DNA of 64,000 bases from Roseibium aestuarii. Lineage in GTDB: Bacteria; Pseudomonadota; Alphaproteobacteria; Rhizobiales; Stappiaceae. Shown here piece after piece: positions 17,455 to 25,194 of the stretch (positions are counted from its first letter, which is position 1; each line of letters begins with the position of its first letter). Location of the stretch: contig NZ_VORA01000001.1 of the NCBI RefSeq assembly GCF_008477545.1, positions 1,550,001-1,614,000 on the forward strand, read 5' to 3'. Position numbers and translations under genes: made by a program. The notes under the pieces were generated by a model. The model had not been told where the DNA came from. It saw nothing but the letters and a program-made list of their open reading frames with translations, and searched no databases.

Positions 17455-17497
17455 CTCGTTCAGGGTTTGCGACCAGGTGGCCGCCAGAGGCCTTGCC

Positions 17498-18919
17498 TCA
17501 GACGCGCGAGCCGGTGAGGGGAGAGCGGGCGCGCGGCACATAGCGGCCGGCCCCTTCATCCACCAGAGCGCCTTCGCTCATCACGGTCTTGCCCCGGACC
17601 AGCAGCCGCACCGGCCAGCCGGTGATCTCCATGCCCTCATAGGGCGTGTAGTCGGTCCCGTGCTGCAGCATGTCGTTGGTCAGAACCTGCTGGCGCCTGG
17701 GATCCCATAGGGCGATGTCCGCATCCGCGCCGACCGCGATGGTCCCCTTCTGCGGGTACATGCCGTAGAGCTTGGCGTGGTTGGTGGAGGTCAGCGCCAC
17801 GAAGCGGTTGAGATCGATGCGCCCCTTCACCACCCCCTCGGAGAAGAGAATGGGCAGTCGGGTCGCAACGCCCGGAATGCCATTGGGGATCCAGCGGAAG
17901 GTGCGCTTGCCCTTCTCGTTGAGCTTGCCTTCCGGATCATCGAAGCGGAAGGGGCAGTGGTCGGAGGAGAACAGGTCGAAGACGCCCTGTTCAAGCCCTT
18001 CCCAGCAAGCGTCCTGGCTCGGCTTGTCGCGGGGCGGCGGAGAGCAGACGAATTTCGCGCCCTCCAGCCCGTCCAGATCCAGATCGTCGGCGGTCAGCAC
18101 CAGATATTGCGGGCATGTCTCGCCGGCGATTTTCTGGCCCCGGACGCGGGCGCGGCGGATCTCTTCCATCGCTTCCCGGTTGGAGACATGGACGATGACG
18201 ATCGGCACATCCACAATTTCGGCCAGAGACAGGGCGCGGTGGGTCGCTTCCCGCTCGGCCGCCACGGGGCGGGTGGTGGCGTGGTATTTCGGCGCCGTCA
18301 GTCCCTCTTCCTCGTGCCGGCCGATGAGATAGCGGATCGCATCCTCGTTCTCGCAATGGACCATGACGAGGGCCCCGGTGCGCCGGGCGCTGTCCAGGGT
18401 CGCCAGGATCTCGTCATCGCGCAGCCGCAGCCCCTCGTAGGTCATGAAGACCTTGAGCGAGGTGTAGCCGTCCTCGACCAGGGCAGGGAGCTCCTGTCCC
18501 AGCACTTCCGGCGTCGGATCGGTGATGACCATGTGGAACGAGACGTCCACATGGCACTTGCCCTCGGCCTTGCCGTGATAGTCCTTCAGCGCCTCGCGCA
18601 GGGGCTGGCCCTTCTCCTGCATGCAGAAGGCCAGAACCGCGCTGTTGCCGCCGATGGCGGCCGAGCGGGTGCCGCTGTCGAAATCATCGGCCATGACAAT
18701 GCCCTCGCCGGAGGGCTGGTCCAGATGCACGTGGCTGTCGATGCCGCCGGGCATCACGTAGAGCCCGGTGGCGTCGATGATCTCCGTGTCCGGGCCGGCG
18801 CTGGCAGAAAGGCCCTCCGCAAGGGCGACGATGCGCCCTTCGCGGATCCCGACGTCGCTGCGGAACGTGTCGCTGGCGGTCACCACCGTGCCGTTCGCGA
18901 TCACCGTGTCGAATGTCAT
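17498..18919 (-). CDS. Dihydropyrimidinase/hydantoinase-type amidohydrolase
   Basis: A 473-aa cytoplasmic enzyme of the cyclic amidohydrolase family, which opens rings of dihydropyrimidines, hydantoins or related ureides. The binuclear metal site is complete: DSHVH (Asp61, His63, His65), the carboxylated Lys156 in GYTSLKVF, His188 in VHCEN, His244 in VHVSN and Asp320 in SSDHCPF. The start is ATG 18919, because AGGAG lies nine bases upstream, while the ATG at 18928 abuts that same AGGAG. It is the last gene of the leftward transporter operon, 28 bases after the PLP enzyme, suggesting the imported compound is a cyclic amide or ureide. The true substrate is unknown. Confidence 0.88.
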   Translation of the reverse strand: MTFDTVIANGTVVTASDTFRSDVGIREGRIVALAEGLSASAGPDTEIIDATGLYVMPGGIDSHVHLDQPSGEGIVMADDFDSGTRSAAIGGNSAVLAFCMQEKGQPLREALKDYHGKAEGKCHVDVSFHMVITDPTPEVLGQELPALVEDGYTSLKVFMTYEGLRLRDDEILATLDSARRTGALVMVHCENEDAIRYLIGRHEEEGLTAPKYHATTRPVAAEREATHRALSLAEIVDVPIVIVHVSNREAMEEIRRARVRGQKIAGETCPQYLVLTADDLDLDGLEGAKFVCSPPPRDKPSQDACWEGLEQGVFDLFSSDHCPFRFDDPEGKLNEKGKRTFRWIPNGIPGVATRLPILFSEGVVKGRIDLNRFVALTSTNHAKLYGMYPQKGTIAVGADADIALWDPRRQQVLTNDMLQHGTDYTPYEGMEITGWPVRLLVRGKTVMSEGALVDEGAGRYVPRARSPLTGSRV

Positions 18920-18947
18920 CCTGTCCATCTCCTGTCCTGCCGCGGCC

Positions 18948-20225
18948 TCAGCTGGCCTGACGCAGGCCGGTGTCGCCCGCCAGGATCCGATCGAGGGCTG
19001 CGGTGAATCGGTCCACTTCCTCAAGGGTGTTGTAGTGGACCATGGAGACGCGCACCATGCCGCCCAGATCGGTCAGGTCGAGATATTCGGCCAGGCGACG
19101 GGAGTGGAAGTCGCCGAAGCGGATGGCGATCCCTTCCGCGTCCATGGCCTTGCAGATCTCGCCCGCGTCGCGGCCCTCGAAGCGGAAGGCAATCGTCGGC
19201 ACCCGGGTGCTGTCCCGGTTAACGCTCTGGCCGATGATGCGGCAGTCGTTGCGGGCCCGCAGATAGGCGAGAAGCCGCTCGGTCAACGCATCCTCCTGGG
19301 CGGTGATCGCGCCATAGGCCGCGACGATCAGGTCGCGGGTGCTGCCCGTGGCTCCGGCGCGTCGCCCCAGCTCGCACAGATAGTCGACGATGCCGCAGGT
19401 GGCATAGGCGAGTTCGTAATTCGGGTTGCCCGGCTCCAGCTTGCCCGGAATTTTGTCCTTGCCGTAGAAGTAGTGATAGAGCGTGTCGAGCTCGGCCAGA
19501 TAGTCGTAACGCCCGTACATCATGGCAAAATGCGGACCGTAGGTCTTGTAGAGGCTGAAGACGTAGTAATCCACGTCGAGCGCCTGCACGTCGACGGCCC
19601 GGTGCGGGGCATAGGCCACCGCATCGACGCAGATGCGCGCGCCGCGGGCGTGGACGAAATCGGCAAAGCTGCGGATCGGGTTCACGGAGCCCAGGATGTT
19701 GGAGCAATGGGTGACGCAGACGAGCTTCGTCCGCTCGCTCATCAGGGGCTCCAGATCCGCCAGATCCAGCGTCAGCGTCTCCTTGTTGACCGGCCAGAAG
19801 CGCAGCACGATGCCCATGGCCTGCAGCCGGTCCCAGGGGCCGATGTTGGATTCATGGTCGCCGCTGCTGACGATGATCTCGTCACCCGGCTGCAGCTGGC
19901 TCTGCATCGCCTTGGCCAGGTTCTGCAGCAGAACGGTGGTGGAGCTGCCGAAGACGATCTCCTCCGGGCGGCTGGCATTGACCAGATCCTTGCCCGCGAC
20001 ACGGGCTTCGTAGAGAGCGGCCGCCGCATCGCGCGACACGTCATAGGTGCCGCCGATCTGCACGTTCTTCTCGATCAGGAAGGTGTTGATGCGGGCCAGC
20101 GCCGGGGCGACGATCTGCGACCCGCCGGCATTGTCGAAGAAGGTCCAGCCCCGGTCCAGGCCGGGAAACTGGCTGCGGGCATAGGCGAGATCGAGAGCGG
20201 AAGTTTGGGACATGGTCTGCGCCAT
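18948..20225 (-). CDS. Cysteine-desulfurase-like class V PLP enzyme (VC1184 family)
   Basis: A 425-aa fold-type I enzyme of the class V aminotransferase group. FDNAGGSQI (30-38), SSGDHESNIGPW (120-131) and the PLP lysine Lys227 in FSLYKTYGPH are visible. It lacks an obvious mobile catalytic-cysteine loop of true IscS/SufS, and the genes around it are not Fe-S assembly genes. The VC1184 family is named by similarity only; its reaction is not established. GGAGG stands nine bases before ATG 20225. It lies between the transporter ATPase and the amidohydrolase, so it probably handles the product or substrate of that amidohydrolase. Confidence 0.85.
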   Translation of the reverse strand: MAQTMSQTSALDLAYARSQFPGLDRGWTFFDNAGGSQIVAPALARINTFLIEKNVQIGGTYDVSRDAAAALYEARVAGKDLVNASRPEEIVFGSSTTVLLQNLAKAMQSQLQPGDEIIVSSGDHESNIGPWDRLQAMGIVLRFWPVNKETLTLDLADLEPLMSERTKLVCVTHCSNILGSVNPIRSFADFVHARGARICVDAVAYAPHRAVDVQALDVDYYVFSLYKTYGPHFAMMYGRYDYLAELDTLYHYFYGKDKIPGKLEPGNPNYELAYATCGIVDYLCELGRRAGATGSTRDLIVAAYGAITAQEDALTERLLAYLRARNDCRIIGQSVNRDSTRVPTIAFRFEGRDAGEICKAMDAEGIAIRFGDFHSRRLAEYLDLTDLGGMVRVSMVHYNTLEEVDRFTAALDRILAGDTGLRQAS

Positions 20226-20254
20226 TGCTGGCGTCCTCCGTTTGACGTGTGTTC

Positions 20255-21004
20255 TTAGTGATTGAGGACGGCGCGCAGGAAACCGCGCGTCCGTTCATGG
20301 CTGGGCCGGTCGAAGATCTCTTGCGGGGTGCCGGCCTCCACGAGGCGGCCACCATCCATGAAGATCACCCGGTCGGCGACCTGGCGGGCAAAGCCCATCT
20401 CGTGGGTCACCACCACCATGGTGACCCCGGTGCCTGCGAGCTGGCGCATCACGTCCAGCACCTCGCCGACCATTTCCGGGTCGAGCGCCGAGGTCGGCTC
20501 GTCGAAGAGCAGCACCTTCGGCTCCATGGCCAGCGCCCGGGCAATGGCGACGCGCTGCTGCTGTCCGCCGGAAAGCTGGCCGGGGAACTTGTCCGCCTGT
20601 TCGGCAATGCCCACGCGGGCCAGAAGCTCGCGGGCCTTGCGCTCGGCCTCTGCCGCAGACGTGCCGCGCACCCGCATGGGCGCCAGCATCACGTTGCGCA
20701 CCACGCTCATGTGCGGGAACAGGTTGAAGGACTGGAACACCATGCCGACTTCGGCCCGGACCTGAGCCAGCGCCTTGCCCGGCTCGACGCGAATGCCGTC
20801 GACCGTGATGGTGCTGTCGGGGGAGAAGGCCTCCAGATGGTTGATGCAGCGGATGAGCGTGGACTTGCCCGAACCGGACGGGCCGATCACGCAGACGACC
20901 TCGCCCTCGGCGATGTCCAGGTCGATCCCGTGCAGCACGGTGAAGGCATCATAGGCCTTGACCAGTCCGCGAATGGAGATGAGGGGGGCGGTTTGGGTGG
21001 TCAT
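20255..21004 (-). CDS. Polar amino acid-type ABC transporter ATPase
   Basis: A 249-aa ATPase with Walker [11 protein letters not shown]-loop [12 protein letters not shown], signature [15 protein letters not shown], Walker [15 protein letters not shown] and switch His in [10 protein letters not shown]. The sequence is typical of the GlnQ/HisP group. ATG 21004 shares one base with the stop of the permease gene (TGATG), so translation is coupled. It powers import through the adjacent permease using the binding protein encoded first in the operon. Confidence 0.93.
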   Translation of the reverse strand: MTTQTAPLISIRGLVKAYDAFTVLHGIDLDIAEGEVVCVIGPSGSGKSTLIRCINHLEAFSPDSTITVDGIRVEPGKALAQVRAEVGMVFQSFNLFPHMSVVRNVMLAPMRVRGTSAAEAERKARELLARVGIAEQADKFPGQLSGGQQQRVAIARALAMEPKVLLFDEPTSALDPEMVGEVLDVMRQLAGTGVTMVVVTHEMGFARQVADRVIFMDGGRLVEAGTPQEIFDRPSHERTRGFLRAVLNH

Positions 21005-21675
21005 CAGCTGCGTCCCCGGCTGAAGTGTTTCTCGAGGCGGCCGACAATGGCGACCATGGGCCACAGCAGGGCCACGTAGATGAGGGCGGCACCGATCAGC
21101 GGCGTCGGATTGGCCGACAGCGCCTGCGCCTGGGTCGCCTGCTTCAGAAGGTCCGGCATGGCGACCACGGAAGCAAGGGCGGTGTCCTTGAGCACGTTGA
21201 TGCAGTTGTTCGTCAGCGGCGGAATGACGATGCGGATCGCCTGGGGCAGCACCACATCCACCATCGTGTGGCGGTTGGAGAGGCCAAGCGCCGCCGAGGC
21301 CTCGAACTGACCCTTCGGGATCGCCTCGATGCCGGCGCGGAAGATCTCGGCCGTATAGGCGGCAGACACCAGCGACAGGGCGGTGACGGCGGAGAGGAAG
21401 GGCGACAGCCGGATGCCGACGAAGGGCAGGGCGTAATAGACGACGATCAGCAGGACGAGGAGCGGAATGGAGCGGAAGATGTCGATGTAGACCCGGATGA
21501 GCCCGCGGGCGAACCCGGGCGCATAGAGGCGGGTCACCGACAGGAACAGGCCGCCGATCAGGCCGCAGATGATGCTGGTGATGCCGATCTGCAGGGTGAC
21601 CAGCAGGCCCTGAAGCAGCTGGGGCAGGCTCGCCAGCAGCACCGGGCCGTTGAAGAAGGTATTGAGAAGGTTCAT
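21004..21675 (-). CDS. Polar amino acid-type ABC transporter permease
   Basis: A 223-aa inner-membrane permease of the HisM/GlnP group with about five helices. The coupling motif reads [29 protein letters not shown], the usual EAA loop. I start it at ATG 21675 (MNLLNTFF) because GGGGA lies ten bases upstream. The frame extends to 21753 with residues that look non-coding. There is only one permease gene, so it probably forms a homodimer. It lies between the binding protein and the ATPase. Confidence 0.9.
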   Translation of the reverse strand: MNLLNTFFNGPVLLASLPQLLQGLLVTLQIGITSIICGLIGGLFLSVTRLYAPGFARGLIRVYIDIFRSIPLLVLLIVVYYALPFVGIRLSPFLSAVTALSLVSAAYTAEIFRAGIEAIPKGQFEASAALGLSNRHTMVDVVLPQAIRIVIPPLTNNCINVLKDTALASVVAMPDLLKQATQAQALSANPTPLIGAALIYVALLWPMVAIVGRLEKHFSRGRS

Positions 21676-21794
21676 GCCGAAAGGATCCCCGGGCAAGGCT
21701 GGACGATCCGGCCCGGCGGAGAGGCGCCGCCGGATCGTCCCTTGAGGTGTCAAAGCGGCCGGTCGTCCCGCGTGCGGTGACCGGCCGTCCGGAC

Positions 21795-22592
21795 TTACTT
21801 GAGCTTCGGCATGTCGAGGATGGAGACGGTGGAGGTGGTTTCCTCGGCCGGAGCACCGAACCAGGTCTCGTGCAGCTTCGCGATGAAGCCTTCCTTCTTG
21901 AGCGTCGTGATGATCTCGTTCACTTCCGTCGCGAGCGGATCATCCTTGTTGAACATGATGGAGTACTTCTCGCCGGTCGGGATGCGTTCCACGACCTTCA
22001 GCTCCGGCTTGTCCTTCACGTAGTAGAGCAGGGCCGGGATGTCGGAAATGTAGCCGTCCACGCGGCCGGCCACCAGGTCGAGCATGGCCGGAGCCAGGCC
22101 TTCGTAGCGGCGGATCTCGGACAGGCCGACGTCGCCCTTGTGCGCTTCGGCCCACATGTCACCGGTGGAGCCGGTGTCGACGCCGACAACCTTGCCGGAC
22201 ATGCCCTTCAGGCCCTCGATGCCCGACGCGGCAGTGACGGTCAGAGACTGGTCGCTGTCATAGTAGGGCTGGGCGAAGGTCACGGATTCCAGGCGCTTCT
22301 CGGTGATGGTGATCGAGGAGATCGCCATATTGATGCGGCCGGACTGAACCGCCGGGAAGAGGCCGTTGAAGGGCGTGTTGACGAATTCGACGGACTTGCC
22401 GAGACGGGCTGCGATCTCGTTGACGAGATCCACTTCGAAGCCGGTCACCTTCCCGCTGGCGTCTTCGAATTCCCACGGCACGTTGCCGATGTTTGCGCCG
22501 ACGGTCAGGTCGGCGGCATGCGATGCGGTCGCGCCGAAGGCGGCGACGAGGCCTGCGAGCAGGATCCCCTTGAAGCTGGTTGCGCTTGTCAT
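21795..22592 (-). CDS. Periplasmic solute-binding protein, family 3
   Basis: A 265-aa exported binding protein. The signal peptide [27 protein letters not shown] is followed by the two-lobed family-3 fold: [47 protein letters not shown] and [11 protein letters not shown]. This family binds amino acids and similar small polar compounds. AGGGGAA precedes ATG 22592. It is the first gene of the leftward operon and faces the GntR gene across a palindromic operator. The ligand is unknown; the amidohydrolase downstream suggests a cyclic amide or ureide. Confidence 0.92.
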   Translation of the reverse strand: MTSATSFKGILLAGLVAAFGATASHAADLTVGANIGNVPWEFEDASGKVTGFEVDLVNEIAARLGKSVEFVNTPFNGLFPAVQSGRINMAISSITITEKRLESVTFAQPYYDSDQSLTVTAASGIEGLKGMSGKVVGVDTGSTGDMWAEAHKGDVGLSEIRRYEGLAPAMLDLVAGRVDGYISDIPALLYYVKDKPELKVVERIPTGEKYSIMFNKDDPLATEVNEIITTLKKEGFIAKLHETWFGAPAEETTSTVSILDMPKLK

Positions 22593-22633
22593 GACTGTTC
22601 CCCTTGTGTTTTGAACATGACTCACTGTATGGC

Positions 22634-22662
22634 TGGTCCAACTGGTCAGACCAGTTAGACCA
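22634..22662. promoter_or_regulatory. 29-bp palindromic operator between the binding-protein and GntR genes
   Basis: The segment is a near-perfect palindrome centred on base 22648, with one mismatched pair (22639 against 22657). Its core TGGTCAGACCA fits the TNGTNNNACNA form recognised by FadR-type GntR regulators, and TGGTC half-sites also flank it. It is 42 bases from the binding-protein start and about 90 from the regulator start, so it could control both. Confidence 0.8.
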
Positions 22663-22749
22663 AACAAGCATGGCGGTTTGGACTTTGCAAGATGGCTCAT
22701 GAAAAATAGAGTGCACCTGCGAACAGATGCCTGGGAGACGGGACGGAAG

Positions 22750-23439
22750 ATGCTGAACAAGACCCTCGTGCCGCAATCGGTGGTCCGGGAAATCCAGGCG
22801 ATGATCCAGTCCGGAACCCTGAAGGCCGGAGAGAAGATTCCCTCCCAGCGCGAATTTGCCCAGAAGTTTGGCATCAGCCGGGCCTCCTTGCGCGAGGCGC
22901 TGCTGACGCTGGAGACCCTGGGCCTCGTCAAGACCGAGGCCGGGCGCGGCACCTATGTGACGTCGGGTCCGGGGGCGTCGTCGTCCGGCATGGCCCCCTG
23001 GCGCTATTCCGACATTCATTCCGCCTTCGACGTGTTCCAGACCCGCCTTATGCTGGAAGGGGAGATCGTGCGCCTCGCCGCCGGCCGTCTCACCCAGATG
23101 GATCTGGATGCCCTGCAGCGGGCCACCACCGCCATGGAGGAGGCCTGGGAGGCGCAGGATCTGGTCGCCAATGTCGAGGCGGATCTGGAATTCCACAAGA
23201 CCATCGTTTCGGCCTGTTCAAATTCCATGCTCAAGGCGCTCTATCAGACCGTGCGCGACCAGCTGGTGGAAACCCAGCGCCAGCCGATCCCCATGACGGA
23301 TCCTGAGCGCATGAAGCAATCGATTGCCGAGCACCGGCGCATCATCGAGGCCCTGCGGGCCAATGACGGGGCAGGCGCGCGGCGCGAGATGGAAACCCAC
23401 ATCCGCAACACCGCCCGCTGCGCCGGCCTGGATCCCTGA
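22750..23439 (+). CDS. FadR-subfamily GntR transcriptional regulator
   Basis: A 229-aa regulator. Residues about 8-72 are the winged helix-turn-helix (VREIQAMIQSGTLKAGEKIPSQREFAQKFGISRASLREALLTLETLGLV). Residues about 95-225 form an all-helical FCD ligand domain with DLEFHKTIVSACSN and a later EHRRIIEAL histidine, as in metal-binding FCD proteins. It is divergent from the five-gene transport operon and most likely represses it until an effector binds. I chose ATG 22750 for the GGA seven bases upstream; ATG 22699 is in frame. Confidence 0.9.
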   Translation: MLNKTLVPQSVVREIQAMIQSGTLKAGEKIPSQREFAQKFGISRASLREALLTLETLGLVKTEAGRGTYVTSGPGASSSGMAPWRYSDIHSAFDVFQTRLMLEGEIVRLAAGRLTQMDLDALQRATTAMEEAWEAQDLVANVEADLEFHKTIVSACSNSMLKALYQTVRDQLVETQRQPIPMTDPERMKQSIAEHRRIIEALRANDGAGARREMETHIRNTARCAGLDP

Positions 23440-23629
23440 ACCCAGATCCCTGACCCCCGTCCCCCGTTCCTGAGTCGCCGGTTCCGAGCCCGGATCTCCG
23501 GACACCGGCGCAGCTGCCCGCAGCGCGCATTGGGGCCGCCTGCCATTGAAGGAAGGGGACCCGCGTCCTATCATCGGGCTGCGGCCCTCTGCTTTCGCCG
23601 CAGCCAACCGATGCGGATCCGATCCACTC

Positions 23630-24487
23630 ATGGGTGACATGCTCCTGACCCACGAACCCGTTCTGCGCCTGTCCGTTTTCCTCGGCGTTCTGGTGGGGAT
23701 GATGCTGTGGGAACTGGCCGCGCCCCGCCGCCGCCTGGAGATCCCCCGGGTGCTGCGCTGGACCAACAATCTGGCGCTGGTGGCGATGGACACGGCCCTC
23801 TTGCGCCTGACGTTTCCGGTTCTGGCCGTCGGTGTCGGCGTCCTGGCGCAGGACAAGGGTTTCGGCCTCTTCAACATGGTCGAGCTGCCCGGCGCGCTGG
23901 CCTTTTGCGCCGGCATCCTGCTCCTTGATCTCGCCATCTATCTCCAGCACGTGCTCTTTCACGCGGTCCCGGCCCTTTGGCGGCTCCACCGCATGCATCA
24001 CGCTGACCTCGATTTCGACGTGACCACGGGCCTGCGCTTTCATCCCCTGGAAATCCTGCTCTCCATGGGGATCAAGCTGGCGGTCGTGGCAGCACTCGGG
24101 CTGTCCCCCGTCACGGTCCTCGTCTTCGAGATCCTGCTGAATGCCACCGCGCTCTTCAATCACTCCAACATCCGCCTCAGCCCCTCTGTCGACCGGTGGC
24201 TGCGGCTGGTGCTGGTAACGCCGGACATGCACCGGGTGCATCACTCGGTCGATCCGCGCGAGACCAACTCCAATTACGGCTTCTCCGTGCCCTGGTGGGA
24301 CCGGCTGCTCGGCACCTATGTGGCCCAGCCGGCGCTTGGGCACGAGTCCATGCAGATCGGCATCGAGCAGTTTCGCGAGCCCGCTGACCTGCGCCTTGAC
24401 CGGATGCTGATTCAGCCGCTGATCGGACCCGCCAGCGGCCACGCGCTCGATGTCTCCGGTGAGCATCGCGACGGCTCCCGCGACTGA
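23630..24487 (+). CDS. Sterol desaturase/fatty acid hydroxylase family membrane protein
   Basis: A 285-aa membrane protein with the three histidine boxes of the di-iron hydroxylase superfamily: HVLFHAVPALWRLHRMHHAD (HxxxH and HxxHH), FHPLE with NHSN, and HRVHHS. About four hydrophobic segments flank them. The family hydroxylates or desaturates lipids, sterols or carotenoids using oxygen; the substrate here is unknown. The start is uncertain: ATG 23630 and ATG 23639 are both possible. The gene stands alone, between the GntR regulator and the molybdenum hydroxylase. Confidence 0.87.
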   Translation: MGDMLLTHEPVLRLSVFLGVLVGMMLWELAAPRRRLEIPRVLRWTNNLALVAMDTALLRLTFPVLAVGVGVLAQDKGFGLFNMVELPGALAFCAGILLLDLAIYLQHVLFHAVPALWRLHRMHHADLDFDVTTGLRFHPLEILLSMGIKLAVVAALGLSPVTVLVFEILLNATALFNHSNIRLSPSVDRWLRLVLVTPDMHRVHHSVDPRETNSNYGFSVPWWDRLLGTYVAQPALGHESMQIGIEQFREPADLRLDRMLIQPLIGPASGHALDVSGEHRDGSRD

Positions 24488-24733
24488 TCCTCGCGAGTGA
24501 TTGCCACGATTGATGAATGCCGTTCAGCATAACGCTGAGCGAACGGCCCCTAGTCCGCGGGCAGTCTCACGCCATATCGGGTAAACGCTTCGGTGCACTC
24601 CCGAAGCCTTGATCAAGAATTGACCCGCCGGTCCGGCGGGAGAGGGCAGAGGCCTCCGTTTCCCGGGGACGCCGCGATCCGCATCGGATCGTGCCGGGGG
24701 TGGAGTGCGCCCATCCGAGCGAGGAGAGGATCC

Positions 24734-25180
24734 ATGCAACTGAACATTAATGGGGCGATGCAGCAGGTCGATGTGGAGCCGGATACCCCGCTGCTCTGGG
24801 TGCTGCGCGACACGCTGGGCATGACCGGCACGAAATACGGCTGCGGCCTGGCCCAGTGCGGTGCCTGCACCGTGCTGGTGGATGGTGTGGCAACCCGCAC
24901 CTGCGTGACCCCGGTGGAGGCGGTCGAAGGCTCCGAGATCACCACCATCGAGGCCATCGGCAATGACCCGGTCGGCCGCAAGGTGGTCGAGGCCTGGGTC
25001 GACAATCAGGTCCCGCAATGCGGCTATTGCCAGTCGGGTCAGGTCATGGCGGCCACCTCGCTTCTGAAGGAAACGCCGAACCCGACCGAAGAGGACATCG
25101 CCGCCGCGATGACCAATCTGTGCCGCTGCGGCACCTACAACGCCATTTCCGCCGCCGTGCGGCAGGCCGCCGAAGCGTGA
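24734..25180 (+). CDS. iorA: Two-[2Fe-2S] small subunit of a molybdenum hydroxylase (IorA type)
   Basis: A 148-aa iron-sulfur protein. The N-terminal plant-type ferredoxin cluster uses the cysteines in YGCGLAQCGACTV and TRTC. The C-terminal helical cluster uses CGYCQSG and LCRCGTY. It passes electrons from the molybdenum subunit. Length and order match the alpha subunit of isoquinoline 1-oxidoreductase-like enzymes. GGAGAGGA precedes ATG 24734. It is followed after 14 bases by the catalytic subunit gene. Confidence 0.92.
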   Translation: MQLNINGAMQQVDVEPDTPLLWVLRDTLGMTGTKYGCGLAQCGACTVLVDGVATRTCVTPVEAVEGSEITTIEAIGNDPVGRKVVEAWVDNQVPQCGYCQSGQVMAATSLLKETPNPTEEDIAAAMTNLCRCGTYNAISAAVRQAAEA

Positions 25181-25194
25181 GGGGGGACCGGTTC

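Noticed and set aside
24519-24547. Hairpin GCCGTTC/GAACGGC after the desaturase gene
   Set aside because: The stem is interrupted and there is no T-run, so a terminator is not supported.
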